A program made the position numbers and the translations under genes. The notes beneath the pieces are model-generated. The model did not search any database. It saw nothing but the letters and a program-made list of their open reading frames with translations, and was not told the origin of the DNA. Below, piece by piece: positions 54,222 through 63,328 of a stretch of 64,000 nucleotides of DNA (position 1 is the stretch's first letter; every line of letters starts with the position of its first letter). This DNA is from Thorsellia anophelis DSM 18579. Lineage in GTDB: Bacteria > Pseudomonadota > Gammaproteobacteria > Enterobacterales > Thorselliaceae. The DNA lies in NCBI RefSeq assembly GCF_900111395.1, contig NZ_FOHV01000011.1:1-64000 (forward strand), given 5' to 3'.

Positions 54222-55471
54222 TGAGCTCACAAATTATTGAAGTTTATGCCGATTGGATAGTTAACAGCCCACCTATTTTAATAGGTGAACTGAAATATAG
54301 CCACTCAAACCGAGGTGGAATATTTAGCTTCAGATATGATAGCGAATTTCTGAAATCGCCTCATTGCTTACAAATAGACCCAATGTTAGATTTATATGCG
54401 GGCGATTTGTACAATGACTCAACAGATAGAAACTTTCGTGTATTTTTAGATTCATGCCCAGATAGATGGGGAAGAATACTTATGCAACGAAGGGCTGCCA
54501 TCGAATATAAATCTGGTAGAAGGCAGACAAGTATACTCACAGAGCTAGATTATTTATTAGGTGTGCACGATTCTTACCGGATGGGAGGTATCCGCTTTAA
54601 ATTAAAACAAGGGGATAGTTTTCTTGATAATAGCACAGATTTTTCTGCACCTCCAATCGCATCATTGCGCGAACTTGAGTATGCAGCTTTACAACTTGAA
54701 GCTGATAGTAATATTGATCGACCCGAATATTATCAATGGTTAAGTATGTTAATTTCTCCAGGGTCTTCACTAGGAGGCGCTAGACCAAAGGCATGTGTGA
54801 GGGATACGGATAATCATTTATGGATTGCAAAATTTCCAAATTTAAATGATACCGTTGATATGGGAGCTTGGGAGATGCTCGCTTACCAATTAGCAATTAT
54901 GGCAAAAATTGAAATGTACCCATCCAGATTGCAAAAATTATCATCTATACATCATACATTTTTAACCAAGCGATTTGATAGAATAGGCAGTAACCGCATT
55001 CATTTTTCATCTGCAATGACACAACTCAAATATTATGACGGGAATCATTCACATAAAGCAAGTTATTTGGAAATAGCAGAATTCCTTACGCGTTATGGAA
55101 CAAGAACATCAGAGGATTTATCACAACTTTGGCGAAGGGTAGTCTTTAATATCGCTATTTCAAATACGGATGATCATTTACGTAATCATGGTTTTTTACT
55201 TAATAACAAGGGATGGAAACTTTCACCTGCATTTGATTTGAATCCATCAATAGAAAAGCAAGGATTGCATCTCAATGTTACGGACAACGATAATTCATTA
55301 GATTACGACTTAGCATTTGATACAATTGATTTTTATCATTTAAGTCTAGCTGAAGCTAATAAAATATATGATGAGGTTTTAGAATCAGTCAAAAATTGGC
55401 AGAAGATAGCAAATCAAATAGGAATTAGCCGAGCTGAACAATTAATTAAACAGGAGGCGTTCCGAATTTAA
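54221..55471 (+). CDS. hipA: HipA-type serine/threonine kinase toxin, intact
   Basis: Family members phosphorylate glutamyl-tRNA synthetase or other targets and induce dormancy. The N-terminal subdomain includes L-D-S-C-P-D-R-W-G-R; the G-S-S-L-G-G-A-R-P-K-A loop near residue 185 binds nucleotide; the ATP lysine is in W-I-A-K-F-P; the catalytic site N-I-A-I-S-N-T-D-D-H-L-R-N-H is near 310 and the metal site L-S-P-A-F-D-L-N-P near 335. 416 residues is about full length with no lesion. Overlaps hipB by one base. Confidence 0.92.
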   Translation: MSSQIIEVYADWIVNSPPILIGELKYSHSNRGGIFSFRYDSEFLKSPHCLQIDPMLDLYAGDLYNDSTDRNFRVFLDSCPDRWGRILMQRRAAIEYKSGRRQTSILTELDYLLGVHDSYRMGGIRFKLKQGDSFLDNSTDFSAPPIASLRELEYAALQLEADSNIDRPEYYQWLSMLISPGSSLGGARPKACVRDTDNHLWIAKFPNLNDTVDMGAWEMLAYQLAIMAKIEMYPSRLQKLSSIHHTFLTKRFDRIGSNRIHFSSAMTQLKYYDGNHSHKASYLEIAEFLTRYGTRTSEDLSQLWRRVVFNIAISNTDDHLRNHGFLLNNKGWKLSPAFDLNPSIEKQGLHLNVTDNDNSLDYDLAFDTIDFYHLSLAEANKIYDEVLESVKNWQKIANQIGISRAEQLIKQEAFRI

Positions 55472-55473
55472 AC

Positions 55474-55524
55474 AATAGGAATATATTCCTATTATTTGAA
55501 TTAAAATGGTATTAATATCCCTAT
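55474..55524. promoter_or_regulatory. Second copy of the hipBA operator pair, behind hipA
   Basis: AATAGGAATATATTCCTATT (55474-55493) is a perfect 20-bp palindrome two bases past the hipA stop, followed by ATGGTATTA and CCCTAT at the same spacing as the upstream pair. The two regions align without gaps: 15 identical bases, a diverged middle, then nine identical bases. Confidence 0.7.
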
Positions 55525-55933
55525 TTTAAGCTTGTGACTGTAAAATATATATGTAGGATACATACTAAAACACCTTTTATATTATATTTCCAGATGAAAC
55601 TTCAACGTTTTAAAGTTTTAATCTGACGCCATCTATTAATCTGATTCTTGCAGCGAATTTTTGTGTTCAGTCACTAATTTAACCCACCAATCGGGAATTT
55701 AACATTAAAACACGACTTTTTCTTTGGTCAGAGTATCACCATCAGTATTTAAAGATACTCACTCTACAACATCCAAATGATTGCCTGTATTTAGTTGCAC
55801 ACAATATTTTAATTAACTAACCCTACCATTGAGCTTTAAAATCCATTAAGTGAATTTGTAAATTTATGTGACGTTTTTTTCGATATCACCCTGCATTTTC
55901 GTACAAAAAGAAGCAAGCGGTAGCAAGAAAATA
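55525..55933. other. Gene-free stretch behind the hipBA module
   Basis: 409 bp with no gene or RNA motif that I can support. Confidence 0.4.
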
Positions 55934-56257
55934 TCACTGTTCTCGGTCATAGTTTTGTTTGCACCATGTATTAAAATTTTGTTTATCAAAATTAATGCAG
56001 TTATTATTTTTCTTTATAAACATATAGGTATTTTCAGCATCATTTAAAAAATAATAGTAATTAGCATTGTCTTCACCATATATCCAATATCCTCCAGAGC
56101 CTTCATCTATAACAGTAGGTTCAAAAAATAATATGTTGCTACGTTCAGGAATAAAATTCCCATCAATTATTAAAAGCAAACAAATAATCTGCATCACCTG
56201 ATAAAAAATAAAAATGAGGGCAGCATAGATTAAATACTTTATATATTTACTTTTCAT
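55934..56257 (-). CDS. Small membrane-anchored orphan protein
   Basis: A 107-residue protein with one strong N-terminal membrane segment (about residues 9-32) and a hydrophilic, aromatic-rich remainder (Y-W-I-Y-G-E-D-N-A-N-Y-Y-Y-F) with two cysteines near the end. Most likely anchored with its C-terminus in the periplasm. I do not recognise a family. Very AT-rich and isolated; an accessory gene, perhaps an orphan immunity protein, but that is only inference. Confidence 0.55.
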   Translation of the reverse strand: MKSKYIKYLIYAALIFIFYQVMQIICLLLIIDGNFIPERSNILFFEPTVIDEGSGGYWIYGEDNANYYYFLNDAENTYMFIKKNNNCINFDKQNFNTWCKQNYDREQ

Positions 56258-56920
56258 AAAAATATAATTCCGTTAGATGTCAATACAGTTGTCACAAAAT
56301 TTCATGCATTATGCTTTTATTTTTTCATTATACAAATGTAAAATCTTCCCATTCATAGGGGGATATATAAGAGAGATTAAGATTAAACAGGCCTGATCTA
56401 GTTCTAAATGTATATATTCACATACTAAGTCTTCCCGCAAAGTACGATTGCTGTCAAACAAATTTTCTGTTTTTTGACCTAAATTTTCATTTTCTACATC
56501 TGTTTTTTGTCAATTTTTGTTAGATTAAGGATAACTGAATCAACTAACTTCTAATTGCGTTCTTTCTGTCTTTCAAATGATCAGCAAGGTTTATTTTCTC
56601 CATTTGATATACTTGTTTTCTACAACACTGAAATACCGCTGTATCTTCCATCCTATAACACTAGGCAAGTGAGACATATCTTATGCTTTTATGTCTATTT
56701 TCTTCATTTTGCCAACCAATAAAGTCTTCGAATATTAGCTGACTACTCAAAGCCCATTTCCTTGTTGATACTATGCAAGGAATGTGATGATATAATATCT
56801 TGTATGTTCTGATTCTAACTAAACTTATAGTCTTAATTAAATTAATTATAAGTTTACTAGAGTTTTACGATAGTGTTATTATTTCAATTGCAAGAATTAA
56901 TTTAATGCAAAACTGCCTAT
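56258..56920. other. Gene-free stretch between two orphan genes
   Basis: 663 bp, low GC, with no reading frame, RNA motif or repeat that I can support. Confidence 0.4.
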
Positions 56921-57337
56921 TTATTCATTGAAATTAACATGCATAATTTTGATTTTAAAAGATTCTTCTTTAACTAAATATTCCTCAAAATTATCTTTTT
57001 TATATTTCAAACTACCATCAAACTGCTCGTACTTTTCAAATCTATTTAATAAGAAAAAATCATCTATTTGCTTTAATGTTTCTTCGTTTTTTGTAAAAGT
57101 AATTTTTGTGAATTCATCTAAAGAAGTACCATCTTGATATTTAGCTGAAATTTCGACATTTTTATAACTTACATGATTAACTAAGTCAATAACTTCTCCT
57201 GGTACATTAATGTAATAACACAAACTGCATTGATTATAATTTACCCACTCCCCTGTAAAAAATTTTATTACACAAAAAAAAGTGCTTATCGCGAACGAAA
57301 CGGATACTAAGACAATTAAAAATATTAACTTACGCAT
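56921..57337 (-). CDS. Small membrane-anchored orphan protein
   Basis: 138 residues with an N-terminal membrane segment or signal anchor (about 4-27) and a lysine/glutamate-rich remainder containing a C-S-L-C pair near residue 37. No family recognised. Like the gene at 55934 it is isolated and AT-rich, in the accessory stretch next to an IS110 fragment. No clear ribosome site precedes the ATG. Confidence 0.5.
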   Translation of the reverse strand: MRKLIFLIVLVSVSFAISTFFCVIKFFTGEWVNYNQCSLCYYINVPGEVIDLVNHVSYKNVEISAKYQDGTSLDEFTKITFTKNEETLKQIDDFFLLNRFEKYEQFDGSLKYKKDNFEEYLVKEESFKIKIMHVNFNE

Positions 57338-57454
57338 TAATTTCTACTACCCCTAGGACTGAAAAAATATTTAAGGTTAAGTTGAAGTGATGTAATGGAC
57401 TCATCCCCTCTAACTCAACATTGTGGCAAAATATATACTCTATTAATAATTTCA

Positions 57455-57619
57455 GGTGAATACCTGAAAAAATACAGATGCATTGGTATTGATATGGCTA
57501 AAAATATTATACAAGTATGCGCTATAGTTCATAATGAAAAACGTTTTCTTAATAAAGACTTAAGTCGTGCAGAGGTCATTAAATTTTTTAATGGATGTGA
57601 ACCTTACTTAATTGGATAG
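57455..57619 (+). pseudogene. N-terminal fragment of an IS110-family transposase
   Basis: The frame holds Y-R-C-I-G-I-D-M-A-K-N-I-I-Q-V-C-A-I-V, the first-acid segment of IS110 DEDD transposases, then L-S-R-A-E-V-I-K-F-F and P-Y-L-I-G before a stop. IS110 proteins have over 300 residues, so only the first fifth or so remains; no downstream part or partner end was found. An ATG 60 bases upstream (57395) opens the same frame but adds unrelated sequence. Confidence 0.75.
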
Positions 57620-57943
57620 CGACTTATATTTTAATATTCTATCCTCATCTTAATACCTATCTCTACTATACCCCAGTATCTTAATGCTCAGCTAGGAATT
57701 ATTTAGCTAGTCTAAATGAGTTAAACAACTCAAAACTATACTTTGCCAAACTTTGCCAAAAATATCTGCAACAACCTTAGGCATCTCATATAATTATCTA
57801 AAAAAGTTGTACTTTCATTTGCAAATTTTTACGTATTTGTTACGATATTGCTTTATTGAAAATTAAGCGTAAAAATTACACGTTCAATTAAGTGTTTTTT
57901 CCTAAATTGATTTTTTAAACTAGCAAAAGGTATACACAAACAT
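57620..57943. other. Intergenic region before yoaE
   Basis: 324 bp. It contains a tandem duplication of CTTTGCCAAA (57741-57760). The yoaE promoter is expected here; no other element recognised. Confidence 0.4.
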
Positions 57944-59530
57944 ATGGAATGGATCTACGATCCAACTGCTTGGGCAGGTTTAGTCTCTCTTATTTTACTC
58001 GAAATCGTGCTTGGTATTGATAACTTAATATTCATAGCCATTCTTTCCGAAAAAGTCCCAAAACATCAACGCGATAAAGCCAGAGTTACAGGCCTTGTAC
58101 TTGCACTACTTATGCGAGTGGGTTTACTGTTTACAATATCTTGGCTTATCAAACTTAAAGCAACGCTTTTTACAATAGCTGAACATGCTTTCACTGCAAG
58201 AGATCTAATTTTAATCGTTGGTGGTCTATTTTTATTATTCAAAGCTACCATGGAGCTTAATGAAAAAATAGAAGGCGAAGATCACGAAGTCACCGGTGGT
58301 AGAAAAACGGCTAAGTTTTGGGCAGTTGTAACGCAAATTGTCATATTAGATGCTGTTTTCTCTTTAGATTCAGTTATAACCGCTATGGGTATGGTTGAGC
58401 ACGTATCAATCATGATTATTGCTGTTACAATAGCAATTGGCCTAATGTTACTTGCAAGTAAACCTCTAACCCGATTTGTTAATAAACATCCTACTTTAGT
58501 GATTTTATGCTTAAGCTTTCTGCTCATGATTGGATTTAGCTTAGTTGCAGAAGGTTTCGGAGTTAAGATCCCTAAAGGTTATCTATATGCAGCAATAGGG
58601 TTTTCCGTCCTAATTGAAATATTCAATCAAGTTGCTTCATTTAATCGTAAAAAATTCTTATCAAATAGTAAACCACTTCGAGAAAGAACAGCTGAAGCTG
58701 TACTTAATCTACTAAGTGGTAAGCAAGCTCAAAGCGATCTAGAACATGATGCCCCTGAATGGAGCGCAGAACCAAAAGCTGAACTATCCAAAGATGGATT
58801 TAATCTTCAAGAAAGATTAATGATTGGGCAAGTTCTTAGGCTTGGCGAAAGAACAGTCAATAGCATAATGACGTCAAGACATGATGTGACTTTTCTTTCT
58901 CTTGATGATAATTTAGATAAAGTTTTACCTTTACTAGAAGAACAGCCGCATACTAGGCTTATCATTAAAGAAAAACGAGATGATGATGAACCTATTGGTA
59001 TAGTACATGTTGTTGACTTATTGACTCAACAGCTAAATGGCATCCCTTTTTCATTGAGAAATGTTTTGCAAAAACCCTTAGTTTTCCCTGAACAACTCTC
59101 CCTATTAGCAGCACTTGAGCAATTTAGGCAAGCTAAAACTCATTTTGCATTTGTTGCTGATGAATTTGGCTCTATTGAAGGTTTAGTCACATTGACCGAT
59201 ATAATGGAAACAATTGCAGGTGATCTCCCTACAATTGAAGAGCCTGAGCAAACTAACTCTGACATACATAGAACAAGTCAACATCAGTGGATTGCTCAAG
59301 GGAATATAGCCCTTGAGGATTTAGCACAACATATCAAGCTTGAACTCGATAAAAAGAGAGAATATCAAACTTTAGCAGGTCTTTTAATGGAAGTATCTGA
59401 AAGGATCCCCTTGCTGGGCGAACACTTTACAATCGGTCAATATGAGTTTAAAGTATTAGAAATTGATAATCACAAAATATTGCAAGTAGAGATCAAACAA
59501 ATTGTTATCGATGAGGAAACAGAATCGTAA
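57944..59530 (+). CDS. yoaE: TerC-family membrane protein with CBS and transporter-associated domains (YoaE-like)
   Basis: A membrane protein of unknown transport role. The TerC domain (about 1-240, seven segments) has [16 protein letters not shown] and [15 protein letters not shown] with the conserved acids. Two CBS repeats (about 310-430) include [16 protein letters not shown], and a CorC/HlyC-type domain ends the protein. The N-terminal half matches E. coli YoaE closely; 528 residues against 518. Manganese or metal export is known for relatives and is only inferred here. Confidence 0.92.
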   Translation: MEWIYDPTAWAGLVSLILLEIVLGIDNLIFIAILSEKVPKHQRDKARVTGLVLALLMRVGLLFTISWLIKLKATLFTIAEHAFTARDLILIVGGLFLLFKATMELNEKIEGEDHEVTGGRKTAKFWAVVTQIVILDAVFSLDSVITAMGMVEHVSIMIIAVTIAIGLMLLASKPLTRFVNKHPTLVILCLSFLLMIGFSLVAEGFGVKIPKGYLYAAIGFSVLIEIFNQVASFNRKKFLSNSKPLRERTAEAVLNLLSGKQAQSDLEHDAPEWSAEPKAELSKDGFNLQERLMIGQVLRLGERTVNSIMTSRHDVTFLSLDDNLDKVLPLLEEQPHTRLIIKEKRDDDEPIGIVHVVDLLTQQLNGIPFSLRNVLQKPLVFPEQLSLLAALEQFRQAKTHFAFVADEFGSIEGLVTLTDIMETIAGDLPTIEEPEQTNSDIHRTSQHQWIAQGNIALEDLAQHIKLELDKKREYQTLAGLLMEVSERIPLLGEHFTIGQYEFKVLEIDNHKILQVEIKQIVIDEETES

Positions 59531-59596
59531 GATACTTTATCTTACTATCAAAGGCTGGCATAAGGATTTTTCAGCCTACTTAAAAAGGAGGCTTAT

Positions 59597-59914
59597 ATGA
59601 TGAAATCACAATTTAACATCGGACAGCATGTTCAGCATAGAATGCTCGGTTATCCTGGTGTCGTTATAGATGTGGATGCTGAGTATACACTAACCCAACC
59701 AACCCTTGATGAACTTGATGTTCATGAGTCATTCTTAACAAAGCCTTGGTATCATGTTATTTTACAAGATGAAAATGGTAAGCATATTCACACTTATTTA
59801 GCTGAATCTCAAATTAGTGAACGTTCATCTAGTGAAGATGAACCAGATGAAGGATTAAACGATATTAGCCGTTCTATTTATAAACAGTATAACGATTTAA
59901 AAGCTCGAATCTAA
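59597..59914 (+). CDS. hspQ: Heat shock protein HspQ
   Basis: A small protein that in E. coli and Salmonella modulates Lon protease and DnaA turnover. The sequence F-N-I-G-Q-H-V-Q-H-R-M-L-G-Y-P-G-V-V-I-D-V-D, P-W-Y-H-V-I-L-Q-D-E-N-G and H-T-Y-L-A-E-S-Q matches HspQ throughout. 105 residues is the normal length. AAGGAGG lies upstream of two adjacent ATGs (59597, 59600). No sigma-32 promoter was identified. Confidence 0.94.
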   Translation: MMKSQFNIGQHVQHRMLGYPGVVIDVDAEYTLTQPTLDELDVHESFLTKPWYHVILQDENGKHIHTYLAESQISERSSSEDEPDEGLNDISRSIYKQYNDLKARI

Positions 59915-59930
59915 CTTAGGATAGAGAATG

Positions 59931-59989
59931 ATAATCTCACATACTTTGCCCGCTCAAAACTTTTGAGCAGGCAAAGTATGTGAGATTAT
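59931..59989. repeat. 59-bp near-perfect hairpin after hspQ
   Basis: ATAATCTCACATACTTTGCC (59931-59950) is the exact complement of 59970-59989; inside, after one mismatch, GCTCAAAA pairs with TTTTGAGC. It starts 16 bases after the hspQ stop. It is much longer than usual terminators here; TTTG follows on the plus strand. Confidence 0.8.
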
Positions 59990-60253
59990 TTGAATGAAGT
60001 AGATTTCCGTATTTTGTTAAATTAAACAATAATGGTGCGATAGATATCAAAATATGTTAAATTAATACACAAAGTCATGTAAACACACAATCTATTTTTG
60101 TGTTATTTTTGAAAAAACATATTGGCAGTAAAGATCATTGGTAATGCACAAAACCCATGATTAAGAAGGTTAAATGTGCAAGATTATATTTGCATTTAAG
60201 TTCAGTACGTTGACTAACTTAAATTATCACTAAAACAAAAACTTGAGGTACAT

Positions 60254-61042
60254 ATGGGATTTTTAACAGGTAAAAGAATTTTGATAACTGGTCTTGCAAG
60301 CAAGCTGTCGATTGCGCACGGAATAGCAAAAGCAATGCATGACCAAGGTGCGGAACTTGCTTTTACTTACCAAAATGACAAACTTAAAGCCAGAGTTGAG
60401 GGATTTGCGGAAGAATTCGGTTCTTCAATTGTTCTGCATTGTGATGTGGCCGATGATGAAAATATTACCTCTATGTTCACTGATCTAGCAACACATTGGC
60501 CAACTTTCGATGGCTTTGTACACTCTATTGGTTTTGCTCCTGCAGATCAATTAGATGGTGACTATGTTAATGCCGTTACCCGTGATGGATTTAAAATTGC
60601 TCATGACATTAGTTCATACAGCTTTGTTGCGATGGCAAAAGCATGTAGAGCGATGTTAAATCCAAACTCTGCACTTCTTACCCTTACTTATTTAGGTGCT
60701 GAGCGAGCTATCCCTAACTATAACGTTATGGGTTTAGCTAAAGCATCACTAGAAGCAAATGTCCGCTACATGGCAAATGCAATGGGCCCTGAAGGAGTGC
60801 GTGTAAATGGTATATCAGCCGGCCCTATTAGAACCTTAGCTGCATCAGGTATAAAAGATTTTCGTAAAATGCTAGCTCATTGTGAATCTGTAACACCAAT
60901 ACGCCGGGTTGTTACTATTGAAGATGTAGGAAACTCAGCTGCTTTCTTATGTTCAGATTTAGCAGGTGGAATAACTGGTGAAATCGTTCATGTTGATGGT
61001 GGGTTTAGTATTGCAGCAATGAATGAACTTGAACTGAAATAA
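60254..61042 (+). CDS. fabI: Enoyl-ACP reductase (NADH)
   Basis: Last reductive step of fatty acid elongation and the target of triclosan. SDR-type with the FabI glycine region [20 protein letters not shown] near residue 92, and catalytic Tyr-x6-Tyr-x6-Lys in [20 protein letters not shown]. 262 residues equals the E. coli length. GAGG precedes the ATG. fabI-rnb adjacency is shared with E. coli. Confidence 0.97.
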   Translation: MGFLTGKRILITGLASKLSIAHGIAKAMHDQGAELAFTYQNDKLKARVEGFAEEFGSSIVLHCDVADDENITSMFTDLATHWPTFDGFVHSIGFAPADQLDGDYVNAVTRDGFKIAHDISSYSFVAMAKACRAMLNPNSALLTLTYLGAERAIPNYNVMGLAKASLEANVRYMANAMGPEGVRVNGISAGPIRTLAASGIKDFRKMLAHCESVTPIRRVVTIEDVGNSAAFLCSDLAGGITGEIVHVDGGFSIAAMNELELK

Positions 61043-61096
61043 TCAAAATTAATACTTTTGGTTGAATGATTTTAATCTTAATAGCTCAATGCTTTG

Positions 61097-61133
61097 ACCG
61101 ATAGTGGGGGTATATGACACTATCGGTTTTTTT
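61097..61133 (+). terminator. Rho-independent terminator of fabI
   Basis: ACCGATAGTG (61097-61106) pairs with CACTATCGGT (61118-61127), followed by T residues to 61133. Confidence 0.93.
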
Positions 61134-61225
61134 GATTATTAAAGTAAATTTTAATATATAGTTTCGATTAAAAATGTCCTTTTAACTATTCACATATTTT
61201 TCTCACTCAATTTAATTAGGTTATT

Positions 61226-63274
61226 ATGTTCCAAAACAACCCCCTACTCGCTCAATTAAAGCAACAATTACATGTTGAAATACCTGTTATTGAAGGTTTA
61301 GTAAAAGGTACAGCTAAAGGCTACGGATTTCTAGAAGTTGACGCTCAAACTAGCCATTTCATTCCCCCTCCACAAATGAAAAAAGTTATGCATGGAGATA
61401 GAGTTACAGTCACTCTTAAAGCAGAAAATGGAAAAGAATTTGCCGAAATTGAAACTTTAATTACGCCTTCATTAGACCGTTTTATTGCCAGGGTTGTTTT
61501 TGAAAATAATCGCCTCGCAATCATACCTGACCATCCTCAAATTAATCAGTCAATAAATGCAAGATTATCTGAATCAGGTAAAACCGATTTTCATAATGCA
61601 CTTATAGCCAAAGGTATTGAAGTAACAAGTCAGCACCAACTCAAAGATGGCGATTGGGTTGTAGCAAAATTAACCAATCACCCATTAGGATTGGCATCAG
61701 CTTCGCAAAAACCAGCTGCAAAAAATCAATTTTTCTTTGCCGAAATTATTCAGTTCATAACCTTTAATGAAGATCCACTTGCACCATGGTGGGTTACTCT
61801 CGCAGATCAAGACTTGCCAAGAACAGCGCCTGTTTTACCTGAACAGCTACAAACACTTTTAGCAGAATCATCAGCTATTGCAGGGAATGAGCCCTCTACA
61901 AATTATCCTGATATGACAGATATGTGTTTTTTCACTATTGACAGTGAATCAACATTTGATATGGATGATGCATTAAATATTCGAGCAGAGGGCGAGGATT
62001 TAATCTTAACTGTAGCAATTTCAAACCCAACAGAATTTATTACTAAAGATTCAGAGTTAGATTTAATTGCAAAAGAAAGAGGTTTTACGCACTACTTACC
62101 AGGTTTTAATGTACCTATGCTGCCAAGAGAGCTTGCAGATAATTATTGCTCATTATTACCAAATGAACATAGAAAAGTATTAGCATGTGAAATGAAAATT
62201 ACTCAATCAGGTAGTATTGAAAAATTCCATTTCTTTACAGCTTTAATTGAATCAAAATATAAGCTTAGTTACACTCAAATATCTGATTACCTCGAAATGA
62301 AAGGTGATTGGATGCCTGATAATTTAGTTTTACAAAAACAAATCAGTTTGCTTGCAGATTTCACTAAAAGACGTCAAGCATGGAGAGAGAAAAATGCACT
62401 TATCTTTAATGAAAAACCAGAATATCGCTTCGTACTTGGAGACGAAGGCACCGTTACAGATATAGTCATCGAAGATAGACGCATCTCAAATAAAATGGTT
62501 GAAGAATCTATGTTAGCAGCTAATCTTTGCGCGGCTGATTTTCTGACTAGCTCTATTGGTTATGGGCTATTTAACGTTCATGAAGGATTTGATAAAGAAC
62601 AAATTGAGTCGGCAGTAAAAACATTAACAAACTATGAAATCAGCTGTGAGGCTGAGAGATTACTGACATTAGATGGTTTTTGTGAGTTAAAGCGTAGGTT
62701 ACTTGCTGAACCTACCGAGTTAATAGATAGTCGTTTAAGACGCTTTCAATCAATCGCTGAAATTCGTACAACTCCAGGTCCTCATTTCGGGCTTGGATTT
62801 AAAGGATATGCGACTTGGACTTCTCCTATTAGAAAGTATAGTGACATTATTAATCATAGATTAATTAAAGCAATTCTAACCCAGTCTGAAACAGAAAAAA
62901 TTGAAGATACATTATGTGAGCATCTGATGGCCTGTCGTAAAACTAGTCGTCAAGCTGAGCGATTTATAGCAAATTGGCTCTATGCAAGATTTTTGGCACC
63001 TTTTGCAGGCACTTCGACTCAATTTAAAGGTGAAGTGATAGATATTAATCGTGCTGGGATGCGTATTAAATTAGTTGATAATGGTGCTATTGGTTTTATT
63101 CCTAACACATTTTTACATGATAATCGGGATGAAATTGTCAGTTTCATCGATGATGGTTATATTGAAATTAAGGCAACCAAAGTATATTCACTCGGGGATG
63201 TGATAGATGTCGTCATCCAAGAAGTGCGAGAGGAAAGCCGTTCAATTATATTCAACACTGTTAAAATGAAGTAA
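61226..63274 (+). CDS. rnb: Exoribonuclease II
   Basis: Degrades single-stranded RNA from the 3' end. Two cold-shock domains (about 1-180), the RNB catalytic domain with the four acids in F-T-I-D-S-E-S-T-F-D-M-D-D-A-L near residue 240, then R-T-T-P-G-P-H-F-G-L-G and Y-A-T-W-T-S-P-I-R-K-Y-S-D near 530, and a C-terminal S1 domain. 682 residues against 644 in E. coli. AGGTTATT precedes the ATG. Confidence 0.97.
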   Translation: MFQNNPLLAQLKQQLHVEIPVIEGLVKGTAKGYGFLEVDAQTSHFIPPPQMKKVMHGDRVTVTLKAENGKEFAEIETLITPSLDRFIARVVFENNRLAIIPDHPQINQSINARLSESGKTDFHNALIAKGIEVTSQHQLKDGDWVVAKLTNHPLGLASASQKPAAKNQFFFAEIIQFITFNEDPLAPWWVTLADQDLPRTAPVLPEQLQTLLAESSAIAGNEPSTNYPDMTDMCFFTIDSESTFDMDDALNIRAEGEDLILTVAISNPTEFITKDSELDLIAKERGFTHYLPGFNVPMLPRELADNYCSLLPNEHRKVLACEMKITQSGSIEKFHFFTALIESKYKLSYTQISDYLEMKGDWMPDNLVLQKQISLLADFTKRRQAWREKNALIFNEKPEYRFVLGDEGTVTDIVIEDRRISNKMVEESMLAANLCAADFLTSSIGYGLFNVHEGFDKEQIESAVKTLTNYEISCEAERLLTLDGFCELKRRLLAEPTELIDSRLRRFQSIAEIRTTPGPHFGLGFKGYATWTSPIRKYSDIINHRLIKAILTQSETEKIEDTLCEHLMACRKTSRQAERFIANWLYARFLAPFAGTSTQFKGEVIDINRAGMRIKLVDNGAIGFIPNTFLHDNRDEIVSFIDDGYIEIKATKVYSLGDVIDVVIQEVREESRSIIFNTVKMK

Positions 63275-63280
63275 AAACCC

Positions 63281-63315
63281 ACCTGCATAAACTTTTACTA
63301 ACTGTTTATGCAGGT
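63281..63315 (-). terminator. Terminator between convergent rnb and carbamate kinase gene
   Basis: ACCTGCATAAAC (63281-63292) pairs exactly with 63304-63315. On the minus strand the stem is followed by GGGTTTTT, so it chiefly serves the kinase gene. Confidence 0.8.
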
Positions 63316-63328
63316 TAATCTAAAAAGA

